From: Candidatus Eiseniibacteriota bacterium | GTDB lineage: Bacteria > Eisenbacteria > RBG-16-71-46 | Assembly (NCBI GenBank): GCA_016178725.1 | Contig: JACOSV010000075.1 | Coordinates: forward strand, 1-32,397 | Length of the DNA stretch: 32,397 nt | Direction of reading: 5' to 3' | Shown here: piece by piece, positions 24,672 to 32,397 of the stretch | How positions within the stretch are numbered: the first letter of the stretch is position 1 | How the letters are laid out: the number at the start of each line of letters is the position of its first letter | The notes under the pieces: model-generated | Database searches by the model: none | What the model saw: the letters and a program-made list of their open reading frames with translations, nothing else | Told to the model about the DNA's origin: nothing | Made by a program: the position numbers and the translations under genes

Positions 24672-27052
24672 CGGATCACCACGAAACGGCCGGTGGACTT
24701 GCCGAGCGACGAGTCGACCGTGAACAGATAGATGCCCGAGGCGACCTCCTCGCCGTTGCGTGACACGAGGTCCCAGCTCGCCTCGCCCGAGCCGCCCGAT
24801 CCGTCGTGCTGGATGGTGGCGACGTGATCGCCGGCGACGGTCCAGATGCGGATCGTGCACGGCGCACGCGGCAGACCCATGAAGTCGAGATGCCGCGTGA
24901 GCCGATCGCCGTGGACCGCGGGCAGGTCCCAGTCGGCGTGGCCGCGGAACGGATTCGGCACCACCCACACCGCATGCGCGTCGGGAAGCGCATCGCGCCG
25001 CGGCCGCACCATCTGCCGGAACGTCGCGATGATCGGGCTCTCGTAGCGATGGAAGATCGGCACGCCCGCGAACGACAGCTGCACCTGGACGACGCTCGTG
25101 ACCATATAGATGTAGTCGAAGCCGTCGAATACCTGCGAGTCCACGACCGCGTAGCGTCCGACCGGATAGTGCGGGCGCTCGTACCAGATGCGGTCGTAGG
25201 CGACCGTGCTGTCGGTGACCGTGCCGAGCAACCGCTTGCTGTCGCTGGAATCGGGTCCAAACGCGGCGAGCAGCGCCCAGTTCTCCTCGGGCGGCAGCAG
25301 CGAGCTGCGGTTCCGCCAGTCGGCGAGCTTGTAGACCTTGTAGCCGAGGAAGGTCTCCACGAACACGTGGTTCACGACCGGGCCGGCGACGCCGGCGGCG
25401 ATCTGGATCTCCGGCATGTTGTCCCACTCGACCTTCACCGCGCGATCGAAGGCGGTGACGCGATAGGCCGGCGGCGGCGGCACCTTCGCCGGATCCACCC
25501 AGCGGATCGTCGTCTCGTTGCCGTTGTTGCCGGTACAGACGTCGCAGTCGGCGTCGGTCCAGATGCACTGGCCGTGGCGATAGACCTTGAAGTGCGGGCT
25601 CGGGGGATCGCTGAGCGGATCGGGCCTACCGGCGAACTTCAAGCCGCAGTCGGGATCGACGGTGAACTCGTAGCCCGCCGGAGCTTCGACGCAGTCCTCG
25701 TGTCCGTTGATCCCGGTCTCGCCGTAGATCCACCAGTTCGCGTCGGCGCCCTTGTAGTCGGGCTGGAGGTTGAGCTGGATGCCGCTGTACAGGAACGCGG
25801 CGCGCGCGCAGGCGGTGCCGAGGCTGTCGAGGCTCGGCGCCGCGACCAACGCGATCGTGAAGTCGATGGACTGCCCCGGCGCGAGGCTCGGGTACGGACC
25901 CGCCGAGACCAGCACGTGCTGCTCGCCGCGGAAGTCGTCCGGGCTCTGCGGCCACTGGCCGGCGAGTGCGGCGTAGCGGTCGGCGTCGAGGATCGGCGGA
26001 CCGCCGGCGAGCGCGCCGCGATTGGCGGCGAAGACGTAGGTGTTGAACGAGTCCTTCTTCGGCCCCCACGCCACCGCGGGCTGGATGTAGGCGAGCGGGT
26101 CGTGCGTGTGCTCGAGCGGCAGGATGGTCACCACCGGCAGGAACGCGTTACCCTCGCGGCCGACCACCGCGGGCAGCGCCGTCCCGCGGAAGCGCTCGAA
26201 GCACGCGGTGTTGATGAGCCCGCTGCCGTCGACATAGACGCTCGACGTGCCGCGCGGGATCGACTGGCTGTACGTGACGCGGCCGATGTTGTCGTCGCCG
26301 GTGCCGCCCTGCGAATCCTTCGTGCGCACGTCGAAATCCGCGTAGAAGCCGATGTAGAGCTGGTGCAGCGGCGTGTTGCCGTGGTTCGTGATGTGGAACG
26401 TGAGTCCGGCGATGCCGTCGTATCCCGGGTACGACCAGGCGTACGCTTCCTGATGCACCGAGAGACCGAGCGGCCGGTGCGGCTCTCCGCCGTAGTACCA
26501 CGCCGCCGCCTCGGGCCGGTCGTCGATGTAGTCGCACGCGAGCGTCTGCTGCCCGGCAATGCCGCAGTCCTCGTCGATCTCGCCGTCGCCGTCGTCGTCC
26601 TTGCCGTTCAGGATCTCCTCGTCGATCCTGCCGTCGCCGTCGTCGTCGAAGCCGCGGATCGTGCCCGGCTGACCCGCCCACGCCTCGTGCACCGTGTCGT
26701 CCGGCGCCGGCGTCGGCCGCCACTCGAGGTTCGGGCCGCCCGAAACGACCGGCTGGCCCTGATCGTTGATCGCGCCCACCCACAGCGCGCCGTACTGCAT
26801 GAGCTCGGTGCCGCTGCCCTTCGGATACTCGAACGACGGATCGAACGAGCGCTCGGGGAACGGATTGCCGACGATGCCGGCGTTCGTGATCCGCAGGTTG
26901 AAGCGCCCGGCGTGGAGCATCGGGCCGCGGTCGTTGATGTCGAGCACGGCGCCCGCGGGACGCGGGGCGGCGGCGAGCATCGTGAGTGCGGCGACGATCG
27001 CGAGCGCGGAACGCGGGGGCGGGCGTCCGGGGACGGCGGGGGGTCGGCTCAA
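24668..27052 (-). CDS. Large secreted protein with FlgD/T9SS-like C-terminal domain
   Basis: The signal peptide is clear: Arg-rich start, then SALAIVAALTMLAAAPRPAGA. Near residues 135-160 are two acidic calcium-type repeats (DDDGDGRIDEE and DDDGDGEIDED), as in thrombospondin type-3 or dockerin-like loops. The C-terminus, from VVPNPFRG through IRIWTVAGDHVATI, WDLVSRNGEEVASGIYLF and GRFVVIR, matches the FlgD-type Ig fold used as a type-A sorting domain in FCB-group bacteria. The long middle has no motif I recognise. TTG 27052, right after GAGGAAGG, gives a 794-aa product with a normal signal peptide. GTG 27121 (817 aa) is the longest alternative and would place the signal peptide far from the start. 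It is coupled to the Ig-like lipoprotein by ATGA. Confidence 0.85.
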   Translation of the reverse strand: MSRPPAVPGRPPPRSALAIVAALTMLAAAPRPAGAVLDINDRGPMLHAGRFNLRITNAGIVGNPFPERSFDPSFEYPKGSGTELMQYGALWVGAINDQGQPVVSGGPNLEWRPTPAPDDTVHEAWAGQPGTIRGFDDDGDGRIDEEILNGKDDDGDGEIDEDCGIAGQQTLACDYIDDRPEAAAWYYGGEPHRPLGLSVHQEAYAWSYPGYDGIAGLTFHITNHGNTPLHQLYIGFYADFDVRTKDSQGGTGDDNIGRVTYSQSIPRGTSSVYVDGSGLINTACFERFRGTALPAVVGREGNAFLPVVTILPLEHTHDPLAYIQPAVAWGPKKDSFNTYVFAANRGALAGGPPILDADRYAALAGQWPQSPDDFRGEQHVLVSAGPYPSLAPGQSIDFTIALVAAPSLDSLGTACARAAFLYSGIQLNLQPDYKGADANWWIYGETGINGHEDCVEAPAGYEFTVDPDCGLKFAGRPDPLSDPPSPHFKVYRHGQCIWTDADCDVCTGNNGNETTIRWVDPAKVPPPPAYRVTAFDRAVKVEWDNMPEIQIAAGVAGPVVNHVFVETFLGYKVYKLADWRNRSSLLPPEENWALLAAFGPDSSDSKRLLGTVTDSTVAYDRIWYERPHYPVGRYAVVDSQVFDGFDYIYMVTSVVQVQLSFAGVPIFHRYESPIIATFRQMVRPRRDALPDAHAVWVVPNPFRGHADWDLPAVHGDRLTRHLDFMGLPRAPCTIRIWTVAGDHVATIQHDGSGGSGEASWDLVSRNGEEVASGIYLFTVDSSLGKSTGRFVVIR

Positions 27053-27175
27053 CCTTCCTCGTGCGCGGATGGGGCGACCGGCGTGGCGGGGGGATCCACT
27101 CACGCACGGATCGAATTCCACGATGGTAGCCCTAAGGACGGCGCGCCGTCGAGCGCCGAGCGGTATGGTTCACGC

Positions 27176-27946
27176 ATGTGCACGCTGATCCTGGGCCGCG
27201 ACGTGGTCGCTCCGGGCACCGTCCTGCTGGCGGCGAACCGCGACGAGGATCCGGCACGGCCTTCGGACCCGCCGCGCGTCCTGGTCGAACGCCCGCGCGT
27301 GATCGGCGGCCGCGACCGGCGCGCCGGCGGCACGTGGCTCGCGGTCCGCGACGACCGCGCGGTGGTCGCGGTCCTCAATCGCCGGCCCGATCCCGGCACG
27401 CCCGCGTCCGACCGCCGGTCGCGCGGGGCGCTCGTGATCGACGTCGCATCGGTCCCGGCGTCCGACGGCGAGGGGTTCGCGCGGGCGGCGCTCGACCGCG
27501 CGCGCCGCGCCCTCGACGAGGCGGCCTACGCGCCGTTCACGCTCGTCTACGCGGCGGCCGATACCTCATGGATGATCGTCCACGACGCCGGAGACACGGC
27601 CGCGGTCCGCACCATCGATCCCGGCTGGCACGTGGTGACCCACGCCGATCTCGATGATCCGACGGAGCCGCGCACGGCATGGCTCATGGACGAGCTCCGC
27701 GGCTTCGCCCCCGCGTCGGCGGACGACGCCGAGCGCCGGCTCGTCGCGCTGCTCGCCTCGCACGGCGATCGCGCGCGCGGCGTTCCGCCGGTCTGCCTCC
27801 ACGAGGGCGCGATGGTCACGGTGTCGGCGTCGCTGGCGTGGATCACGGGCGACGGCCTCCGCTACCGCCACGCCGAGGGCCGGCCGTGCGAGCATCCCTT
27901 CACCGACCCACGCCCGCGTCTCGCGCCCGCCGGGCGGCTCGCCTAG
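27176..27946 (+). CDS. NRDE family protein (TANGO2-like, formerly DUF833)
   Basis: The 256-aa product starts MCTLIL, with the family-conserved Cys2, and has the name-giving LLAANRDED motif near residue 20. GGRDRRAGGTWLAV and VAVLNRRPDP follow, which are typical of NRDE/TANGO2 proteins. The Cys after the initiator Met suggests an Ntn-hydrolase-like active site, but the biochemical role of bacterial members is not established; eukaryotic TANGO2 is linked to lipid and haem handling. ATG 27176 is fixed by the MC start. It is divergent from the large secreted-protein gene across a 125-base gap (or 55 bases if GTG 27121 is used there). No signal peptide; cytoplasmic. A HAD hydrolase gene follows 51 bases later. 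Confidence 0.9.
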   Translation: MCTLILGRDVVAPGTVLLAANRDEDPARPSDPPRVLVERPRVIGGRDRRAGGTWLAVRDDRAVVAVLNRRPDPGTPASDRRSRGALVIDVASVPASDGEGFARAALDRARRALDEAAYAPFTLVYAAADTSWMIVHDAGDTAAVRTIDPGWHVVTHADLDDPTEPRTAWLMDELRGFAPASADDAERRLVALLASHGDRARGVPPVCLHEGAMVTVSASLAWITGDGLRYRHAEGRPCEHPFTDPRPRLAPAGRLA

Positions 27947-27997
27947 AATGAGCCCGCGGCTCCACCATCCGCCGGCAACGCACCGCGGAGGGCCGGA

Positions 27998-28735
27998 TTG
28001 ATCCGGGCCATCGTCTTCGACCTCGACAACACGCTGACCGACTTCATGAAGATGAAGTCGGACGCGATCACGGCCGCGATCGACGGCATGATCGACGCGG
28101 GCCTCAAGCTGCCGCGCGACCTGGTGCGCTCGCGCATCGACGCGATCTATCAGGAGCAGGGGCTCGAGTACCAGCGCGTCTTCGACCAGCTGATCGAGAG
28201 CGAGCTCGGCCACATCGATCCCAAGATCCTCGCCTCGGGGATCGTCGCCTACCGGCGCGCGCGCGAATCGGCCCTCGTGCTCTACCCGCACGTGCAGATG
28301 ACGCTGCTCGAGCTCACGCGCCGCGGCATCCGGCTCGGCGTGGTCTCGGACGCGCCGCAGGCGCAGGTGTGGCTGCGCCTGTGCTCGCTGTCGCTGCAGC
28401 ACGTCTTCGACGCCGTGGTCACGTTCGAGGACACCGGCCAGAAGAAACCGAGCCCGGCGCCGTTCCAGGAGGTGCTGCGCCGCCTCGGCGTCGAGCCGTC
28501 GCAGGCGATGATGATCGGCGACTGGGCCGAGCGCGACGTGGTCGGGGCGGCGAGCCTCGGCATGAAGACGGTGTTCGCGCGCTACGGCGACACGTTCGAT
28601 ACCCAGCATTCGGGAGCCGACTACGAGATCGACGACGTACACGAGCTGGTCGCGATCGTGGATGGGCTCCATCGCGGATCCGGAGCGCATCCGCCGCGTA
28701 GCGCTCCGGGCGTACCGGTCCGGGAGGATGCATGA
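27998..28735 (+). CDS. HAD superfamily (subfamily IA) hydrolase
   Basis: The 245-aa cytoplasmic hydrolase, probably a phosphatase, has the nucleophile motif FDLDNT (Asp8, acid/base Asp10), motif II VVSDAP (Ser117), and motif III Lys150 in QKKPSPAPF. Motif IV is MMIGDWAERD (Asp175, Asp180). A helical cap domain between motifs I and II is that of subfamily IA. The substrate is not evident. The start is TTG 27998, with GGAGG six bases upstream (27987-27991); there is no better ATG nearby. The last residues (from about 230) are a Pro/Arg-rich tail. The stop overlaps the next gene's ATG (ATGA), so the two are translationally coupled. Confidence 0.92.
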   Translation: MIRAIVFDLDNTLTDFMKMKSDAITAAIDGMIDAGLKLPRDLVRSRIDAIYQEQGLEYQRVFDQLIESELGHIDPKILASGIVAYRRARESALVLYPHVQMTLLELTRRGIRLGVVSDAPQAQVWLRLCSLSLQHVFDAVVTFEDTGQKKPSPAPFQEVLRRLGVEPSQAMMIGDWAERDVVGAASLGMKTVFARYGDTFDTQHSGADYEIDDVHELVAIVDGLHRGSGAHPPRSAPGVPVREDA

Positions 28736-29073
28736 CACAGGGCAAGGTGAAGGCAGCGAAGGTCAAGGTGTACGAGCCGCCGGCGGGCACGGCGGGCGCG
28801 GGCGGGCAGTTCCACGTCTACGTCTACGACGCCTTCCACAAGACGTTCGCCGCCGCGAAATCGTTCGAGACGGTCGAGAAGGCCACCGCGTTCCAGCGCC
28901 ACGAGCAGGAGCGGATCTACACCGTGCAGGAGGCCGAGCCCGAGCTGTTCGACCTGCCGTTCATTTCGAGCGATTCCGATCTCATGGCGCGGATCGAGCG
29001 CGAACCCGCCTACCGCCAGCGCCTCGAGCGCGACCTCGGCGCGGACGCGCGCGCGCGCGGCCGGCGCCACTAG
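28732..29073 (+). CDS. Small protein of unknown function
   Basis: This 113-aa protein was not recognised. It begins with a basic stretch (MTQGKVKAAKVKVYEPP). A predicted beta-rich segment, QFHVYVYDAFHKTF, and a helix-rich acidic part (FETVEKATAFQRHEQERIYTVQEAEPELF) follow. It ends in a charged, Arg-rich tail. There is no signal peptide, membrane segment or catalytic motif. The coding call rests on the ATGA overlap with the HAD gene, on codon usage typical of the neighbourhood, and on a sequence unlike random GC-rich translation. Confidence 0.75.
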   Translation: MTQGKVKAAKVKVYEPPAGTAGAGGQFHVYVYDAFHKTFAAAKSFETVEKATAFQRHEQERIYTVQEAEPELFDLPFISSDSDLMARIEREPAYRQRLERDLGADARARGRRH

Positions 29074-29085
29074 GCGAGGCAGGCG

Positions 29086-29955
29086 ATGCTGCCCGCGCTG
29101 TTGACGATGGTGACGCTCGCCGCGCCGGCGCTCGGCGCCCACGTGCCCGGCACGAAGCTGCGGCTCGGCATGTCGGAGAACCAGGCCGAGAGCGCCGGCA
29201 CGCTGGTCGAGGCGAAGGCCGGCGAGACCGGCGCGACCACGCGCAAGGGCGAGATCAAGTTCTTCGGCATCCGCTGCGACGCGACGCTCACGTTCAAGGG
29301 CGGCGTGCTGACGCGCGCGCGCTTCGAGGCCGACGCGGTCTCGCCCCACGCGCTCGGCTACGTCGAGGACCAGCTGCGCCGCGCGCACATGTGGCGCGAA
29401 TGCTCGCGCTACGAGCCCGAGACCAAGGTGTGCGACTGGATGGGCGAAGTGAAGATCCACCTCGAGATCAAGCTGAGCCACCTCGAGGCGATCGCCGAGG
29501 CGGCGGCGGTGGCGGGCGGCGACGCCGCGACCGCCGCGGCCGACAGCGCCGCGCACGGCGAACCCGCGCGCACGGGACCCGCCCACGCCGCGACGCCGGC
29601 GATGGCGCCCGCGCCGGCCGCGGCGGCGCCGGCGGCGGTCGCGACGCTGCCCGAGACGCTCACGATCTCGCTCGTGACGAAGAACTCGCCGAGCGACTGG
29701 CCGCGCATCGTCGCTTCGCCGCCGCTCGAGTACCCCGACGCGGCGAAGAAGGAGAGCGTCCAGGGCGTGGTCTGGGTGCTGGCGCTGGTCGGAGCTGACG
29801 GCGCGGCCGAGAGCGCGCGGGTCGATCGCGGCATCACCGAACTGAACGCCGCCGCGGTGTCGTGGATCCAGCGCGCGAAGTTCGCCCCGTGCGTGAAGGA
29901 CGGCAAGCCGTGCCGTTTCTGGGTGCGCGTCGCGGTGCGGTTCACGCTCTACTGA
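29086..29955 (+). CDS. Exported protein with TonB C-terminal domain
   Basis: The 289-aa product starts with a signal peptide (MLPALLTMVTLAAPALGA) rather than the usual TonB membrane anchor. A beta-rich N-terminal domain with paired Cys (FGIRCDATLTF; RECSRYEPETKVCDWMG) follows. Then comes an Ala/Pro-rich linker (about 148-187) and a C-terminal TonB-type domain from about 210 (SPPLEYPDAAKKESVQGVVWVLALVGADG, ending FRVAVRF-like VRVAVRFTLY). TonB C-terminal domains bind outer-membrane receptors or lipoproteins. Without a cytoplasmic helix this one cannot take energy from ExbBD, so a periplasmic binding role is more likely. It lies 12 bases after the small unknown gene and two bases before the NAD(P)HX repair gene. 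Confidence 0.87.
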   Translation: MLPALLTMVTLAAPALGAHVPGTKLRLGMSENQAESAGTLVEAKAGETGATTRKGEIKFFGIRCDATLTFKGGVLTRARFEADAVSPHALGYVEDQLRRAHMWRECSRYEPETKVCDWMGEVKIHLEIKLSHLEAIAEAAAVAGGDAATAAADSAAHGEPARTGPAHAATPAMAPAPAAAAPAAVATLPETLTISLVTKNSPSDWPRIVASPPLEYPDAAKKESVQGVVWVLALVGADGAAESARVDRGITELNAAAVSWIQRAKFAPCVKDGKPCRFWVRVAVRFTLY

Positions 29956-29957
29956 CG

Positions 29958-31586
29958 ATGCTGCTCGTTACCGCCGAGGAGATGCGGCTCCTCGACCGCG
30001 CCACGATCGACGGCGGGCTGGCCTCGGGCGAGACGCTCATGGAACGCGCGGGCGCCGGCGTCGCCGAGTCGATGGAGCGCCGCTACGGCGCGATGCTCGC
30101 GCTGCGCGTGCTGGTCCTGTGCGGCACGGGCAACAACGGCGGCGACGGTCTGGTCGCCGCGCGCGTGCTCGCGGCGCGCGGCGCCGAGGTGCACGTCGCG
30201 CTGCTCGGCGAGACCGGCCGCGTGCGCGGCGACGCCCTCACCCACCTCGAGCGCCTGACCGACGCGGGCGTCCCGGTCGCCTCGGTGGCCGACGAGAGCG
30301 AGCTCGCGCGCGTGGTCGCGGCACGCGACCGCTGGGACTACGCCCTCGACGCGCTGCTCGGCACCGGCGCGCGCGGCGAGCCCGAGGGTCTGCTGCGCGC
30401 GGGCGTGGACGTGCTGCGCCGGCTCGACGAGGGAGGCACGCGCGTCGTCGCCGTGGACATCCCGACCGGCGTGGACGCCGACGGCGGCGCGATCGCGCGC
30501 CGCGCGGTGCGCGCCGACCTGACGGTGACGTTCGGACACCCGAAGCGCGGATTGTTCCTGTTCCCGGGCCGTGCGTTCGCGGGCGCGGTCGAGGTCGTGG
30601 ACATCGGCCTCGCGCCGCACGCGCCGGGCGCAGCGGCGATGACGGTCTCGCTCGCCACCGCGCCCGACATGGCAGTGCTGCTGCCGGCGCGCGACCCGCG
30701 CGCGCACAAGGGCAGCGTCGGCCGCGTGCTGGTCGTGGGCGGCTCGGTCGGGCTCACCGGCGCGGTGACGCTCGCCGCGCACGCCGCGCTGCGGTCCGGC
30801 GCCGGCTACGTCAAGGCGGCGACACCGAGCAGCGTCAACGACATCCTCGAGGTGAAGCTCACCGAGGAGATCACGCTGCCGATGCCCGAGACCGCCGAGC
30901 GCACGCTCGCGCTCGCGGCGCTCGAGCCGCTGCTCACCCACGTCTCCGAGGCCGACGCCGTGGCGATCGGCCCCGGCCTCTCGCGCCATCGCGAGGCCGG
31001 CGAGCTTGCGCGGCGCGTCGTCGCCGAGAGCGATCGTCCGCTCGTGATCGACGCCGACGGCCTCTTCGCCTTCGAAGGGCACGTCGACGCGCTCACGCGC
31101 GCGCACGCGCCGCGCGTGCTCACGCCGCACGTCGGCGAGATGCGTCGGCTCTCCGGCATCGACGCCGGGACGATCGAGGCGCGGCGGATCGACGTCGCGC
31201 GCGAGTGGGCGCAACGCCTGCGCTCGGTCGTCGTGCTCAAGGGCGCGCCGACCGTCACGGCATCGCCCTCCGGCGAAGCGACGGTGAACCCGAGCGGCAA
31301 TCCCGGCATGGCGACGCTTGGAATGGGCGACGTGCTCACCGGCGTCATCGCCTCGCTCATCGCGCAGGGGCTCACACCCTACGACGCGGCGCGGCTCGGC
31401 GCCTACGTCCACGGCACCGCCGGCGATCTGGTCGCGGGCGAGCGCGGGCAGTTCGGCGTCACCGCCGGTGACGTGGCCGAGACGCTGCCGCTGGCGCTGC
31501 TCGGTCTCGCGCGGCTGCGCGCCGAGTCGCTCGATCCCTCGCTGCCGCAGCGCCGCGCCCGGATCGAGCGCGCGCCGATCCGCTGA
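29958..31586 (+). CDS. nnr: Bifunctional NAD(P)H-hydrate epimerase / ADP-dependent dehydratase
   Basis: This repair enzyme restores damaged NAD(P)H hydrates. The N-terminal YjeF_N domain epimerises R- and S-NAD(P)HX, and the C-terminal carbohydrate-kinase-like domain dehydrates S-NAD(P)HX using ADP. The epimerase part carries GTGNNGGDGLVAARVL, DALLGTGARG and VVAVDIPTGVDADGG. The dehydratase part has HKGSVGRVLVVGGS, LVIDADGLF, VLTPHVGEMRRLSG and VNPSGNPGMATLGMGDVLTGV with the catalytic Asp. The size (542 aa) and domain order match NnrE-NnrD fusions such as E. coli YjeF/Nnr. ATG 29958 follows the TonB-C gene by two bases. Its stop lies inside the CTGA junction with the SGNH hydrolase. Confidence 0.95.
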   Translation: MLLVTAEEMRLLDRATIDGGLASGETLMERAGAGVAESMERRYGAMLALRVLVLCGTGNNGGDGLVAARVLAARGAEVHVALLGETGRVRGDALTHLERLTDAGVPVASVADESELARVVAARDRWDYALDALLGTGARGEPEGLLRAGVDVLRRLDEGGTRVVAVDIPTGVDADGGAIARRAVRADLTVTFGHPKRGLFLFPGRAFAGAVEVVDIGLAPHAPGAAAMTVSLATAPDMAVLLPARDPRAHKGSVGRVLVVGGSVGLTGAVTLAAHAALRSGAGYVKAATPSSVNDILEVKLTEEITLPMPETAERTLALAALEPLLTHVSEADAVAIGPGLSRHREAGELARRVVAESDRPLVIDADGLFAFEGHVDALTRAHAPRVLTPHVGEMRRLSGIDAGTIEARRIDVAREWAQRLRSVVVLKGAPTVTASPSGEATVNPSGNPGMATLGMGDVLTGVIASLIAQGLTPYDAARLGAYVHGTAGDLVAGERGQFGVTAGDVAETLPLALLGLARLRAESLDPSLPQRRARIERAPIR

Positions 31587-32296
31587 CCGCGCCCGCCGGC
31601 AACGCATGGCGCACCCTCCTCGCGACCGCGTGCCTCGCGGCGGTCGCGGCGTGCGCCGCGCACGACCCGCCGTCCCGCGGCACGAAAGGAGCGCCCGCCT
31701 TGCGCTATCTCGCGCTCGGTGACTCGTACACGATCGGCGAGGGCGTGGACGAAACGGCGCGCTGGCCGAACGCGCTCGCGCGTGCGCTCTCGGAGCGGGG
31801 CGTCGCCATTGGCGCGCCGGGCATCGTCGCCCGCACCGGATGGACGACCGACGAGCTCGACGCCGCGATCGACCGCGCCGGGCCGCAGGGTCCATGCGAT
31901 CTCGTCACGCTGCTGATCGGGGTCAACGACCAGTATCGCGGCGGCGATGCCGGGAGCTACCGGCCGCGGCTCGTCCGGCTGCTCGGCCGCGCGATCGCGT
32001 TCGCGCGCGGCGACCCAGCGCGCGTGATCGTGGTCTCAATCCCCGACTGGGGCGTGACGCCGTTCGCCGCGGATCGCGATCGCACGACGATCGCGGCGGC
32101 CATCGACCGATTCAACGCCGTCGCCCGCGACGAGGCGCTGCGCGCCGGCGCGCGCTGGGTGGACATCACGCCGCTCACGCGCGCGATCGGCGCGGGCGAC
32201 GTGGTCGCCGACGGCCTCCACCCCTCGCCCGCGATGTACGCGCGCTGGGTCGAGCGCATCCTGCCCGAGGCGCTGGCGGCGCTGAAAAGCCCATGA
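31583..32296 (+). CDS. SGNH/GDSL hydrolase, possibly a lipoprotein
   Basis: This esterase/lipase-type hydrolase has block I ALGDSYTIGEG with the nucleophilic Ser, block III LIGVNDQYRGG, and block V DGLHPSPAMY with catalytic Asp and His. The substrate is unknown. Two starts are possible. TTG 31700 has AAAGGAG eight bases upstream and gives a soluble 198-aa enzyme starting MRYLALGDSY. Reading back, the frame stays open to CTG 31583, which overlaps the nnr stop as CTGA. From there it encodes TLLATACLAAVAAC, a good lipoprotein signal. I give the CTG extent (237 aa) as the fuller reading, but TTG 31700 has the better ribosome-binding site. No ATG in this frame lies between them; ATG 31606 is out of frame. 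Confidence 0.8.
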   Translation: MTAPAGNAWRTLLATACLAAVAACAAHDPPSRGTKGAPALRYLALGDSYTIGEGVDETARWPNALARALSERGVAIGAPGIVARTGWTTDELDAAIDRAGPQGPCDLVTLLIGVNDQYRGGDAGSYRPRLVRLLGRAIAFARGDPARVIVVSIPDWGVTPFAADRDRTTIAAAIDRFNAVARDEALRAGARWVDITPLTRAIGAGDVVADGLHPSPAMYARWVERILPEALAALKSP

Positions 32297-32397
32297 GACT
32301 TGACGAAGGCGCGACAATGGCGGGCGCGATCGCTCATCCCAATTCGCCGCGGCGCGCGTACTGGAGGTGTGCGGCCGGCCGGCGGCGTCAGGCTCCG
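32293..32397 (+). CDS. Possible start of a further gene, cut by the window edge
   Basis: ATG 32293 overlaps the SGNH hydrolase stop as ATGA, the same coupling seen at most operon junctions here. The frame (MRLDEGATMAGAIAHPNSP...) stays open for 35 codons to the window end. The protein was not recognised, and a short open frame in DNA this GC-rich is weak evidence. A second in-frame ATG is at 32317. Confidence 0.3.
   Translation, partial: MRLDEGATMAGAIAHPNSPRRAYWRCAAGRRRQAP

Noticed and set aside
31606-31722. ATG 31606 as start of a separate small gene
   Set aside because: It is out of frame with the SGNH hydrolase and gives an Arg/Pro-rich product typical of a wrong frame.
1-32397. CRISPR array or mobile-element boundary
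   Set aside because: No regularly spaced direct repeats, and no transposase, integrase or target-site duplications were seen. Only the intein and the mrfB repeat cluster look mobile.

Overview
The window is about 32.4 kb of very GC-rich bacterial chromosome with tightly packed operons. No integrase, transposase, CRISPR array or rRNA was seen. Lipoprotein signals, a TonB C-terminal domain and a large secreted protein with a FlgD/type-A-sorting-like C-terminus point to a Gram-negative (diderm) bacterium. The mix of secreted Ig-like and FlgD-like proteins would suit the FCB side of the tree (Candidatus Eisenbacteria or Gemmatimonadota-like lineages). That placement is an inference from gene style, not a phylogeny.

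Layout. (1) 1-5400, plus strand: a CAU-anticodon tRNA, then the classical tilS-hpt-ftsH cluster, closed by an intrinsic terminator. FtsH is interrupted by a 446-residue intein carrying a LAGLIDADG endonuclease and an internal helix-turn-helix. (2) 5406-11474, minus strand: a beta-oxidation operon of secreted TPR protein, thiolase (FadA/FadI type), FadB-type bifunctional enzyme and a polytopic membrane protein. A long-chain acyl-CoA ligase diverges from it at 11746, followed by an NAD-dependent epimerase/dehydrogenase. (3) 14674-20900, minus strand: a DUF885 peptidase; a protein fusing two zinc ribbons to a cold-shock domain, behind a near-consensus promoter and a long leader with a terminator-like hairpin; and a helicase-exonuclease pair matching MrfA/MrfB (YprA/YprB) of Bacillus. 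(4) 20949-27121, minus strand: four exported proteins, two of them tandem paralogues. (5) 27176-32397, plus strand: NRDE/TANGO2-like protein, HAD hydrolase, small unknown protein, periplasmic TonB-C protein, bifunctional NAD(P)HX repair enzyme, SGNH hydrolase, and possibly the start of another gene.

How the genes work together. The acyl-CoA ligase, thiolase and FadB-type enzyme supply most of fatty-acid beta-oxidation; an acyl-CoA dehydrogenase is not in the window. MrfA and MrfB are expected to form a helicase/nuclease repair pair. Most operon junctions are four-base NTGA stop/start overlaps. Two junctions (7199-7202 and 31583-31586) have the same geometry with CTG in the start position, and reading from CTG restores an N-terminal membrane segment or lipoprotein signal that the first ATG or TTG leaves out. 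The strongest items for follow-up are the FtsH intein, the possible CTG starts, and the cold-shock-gene leader.
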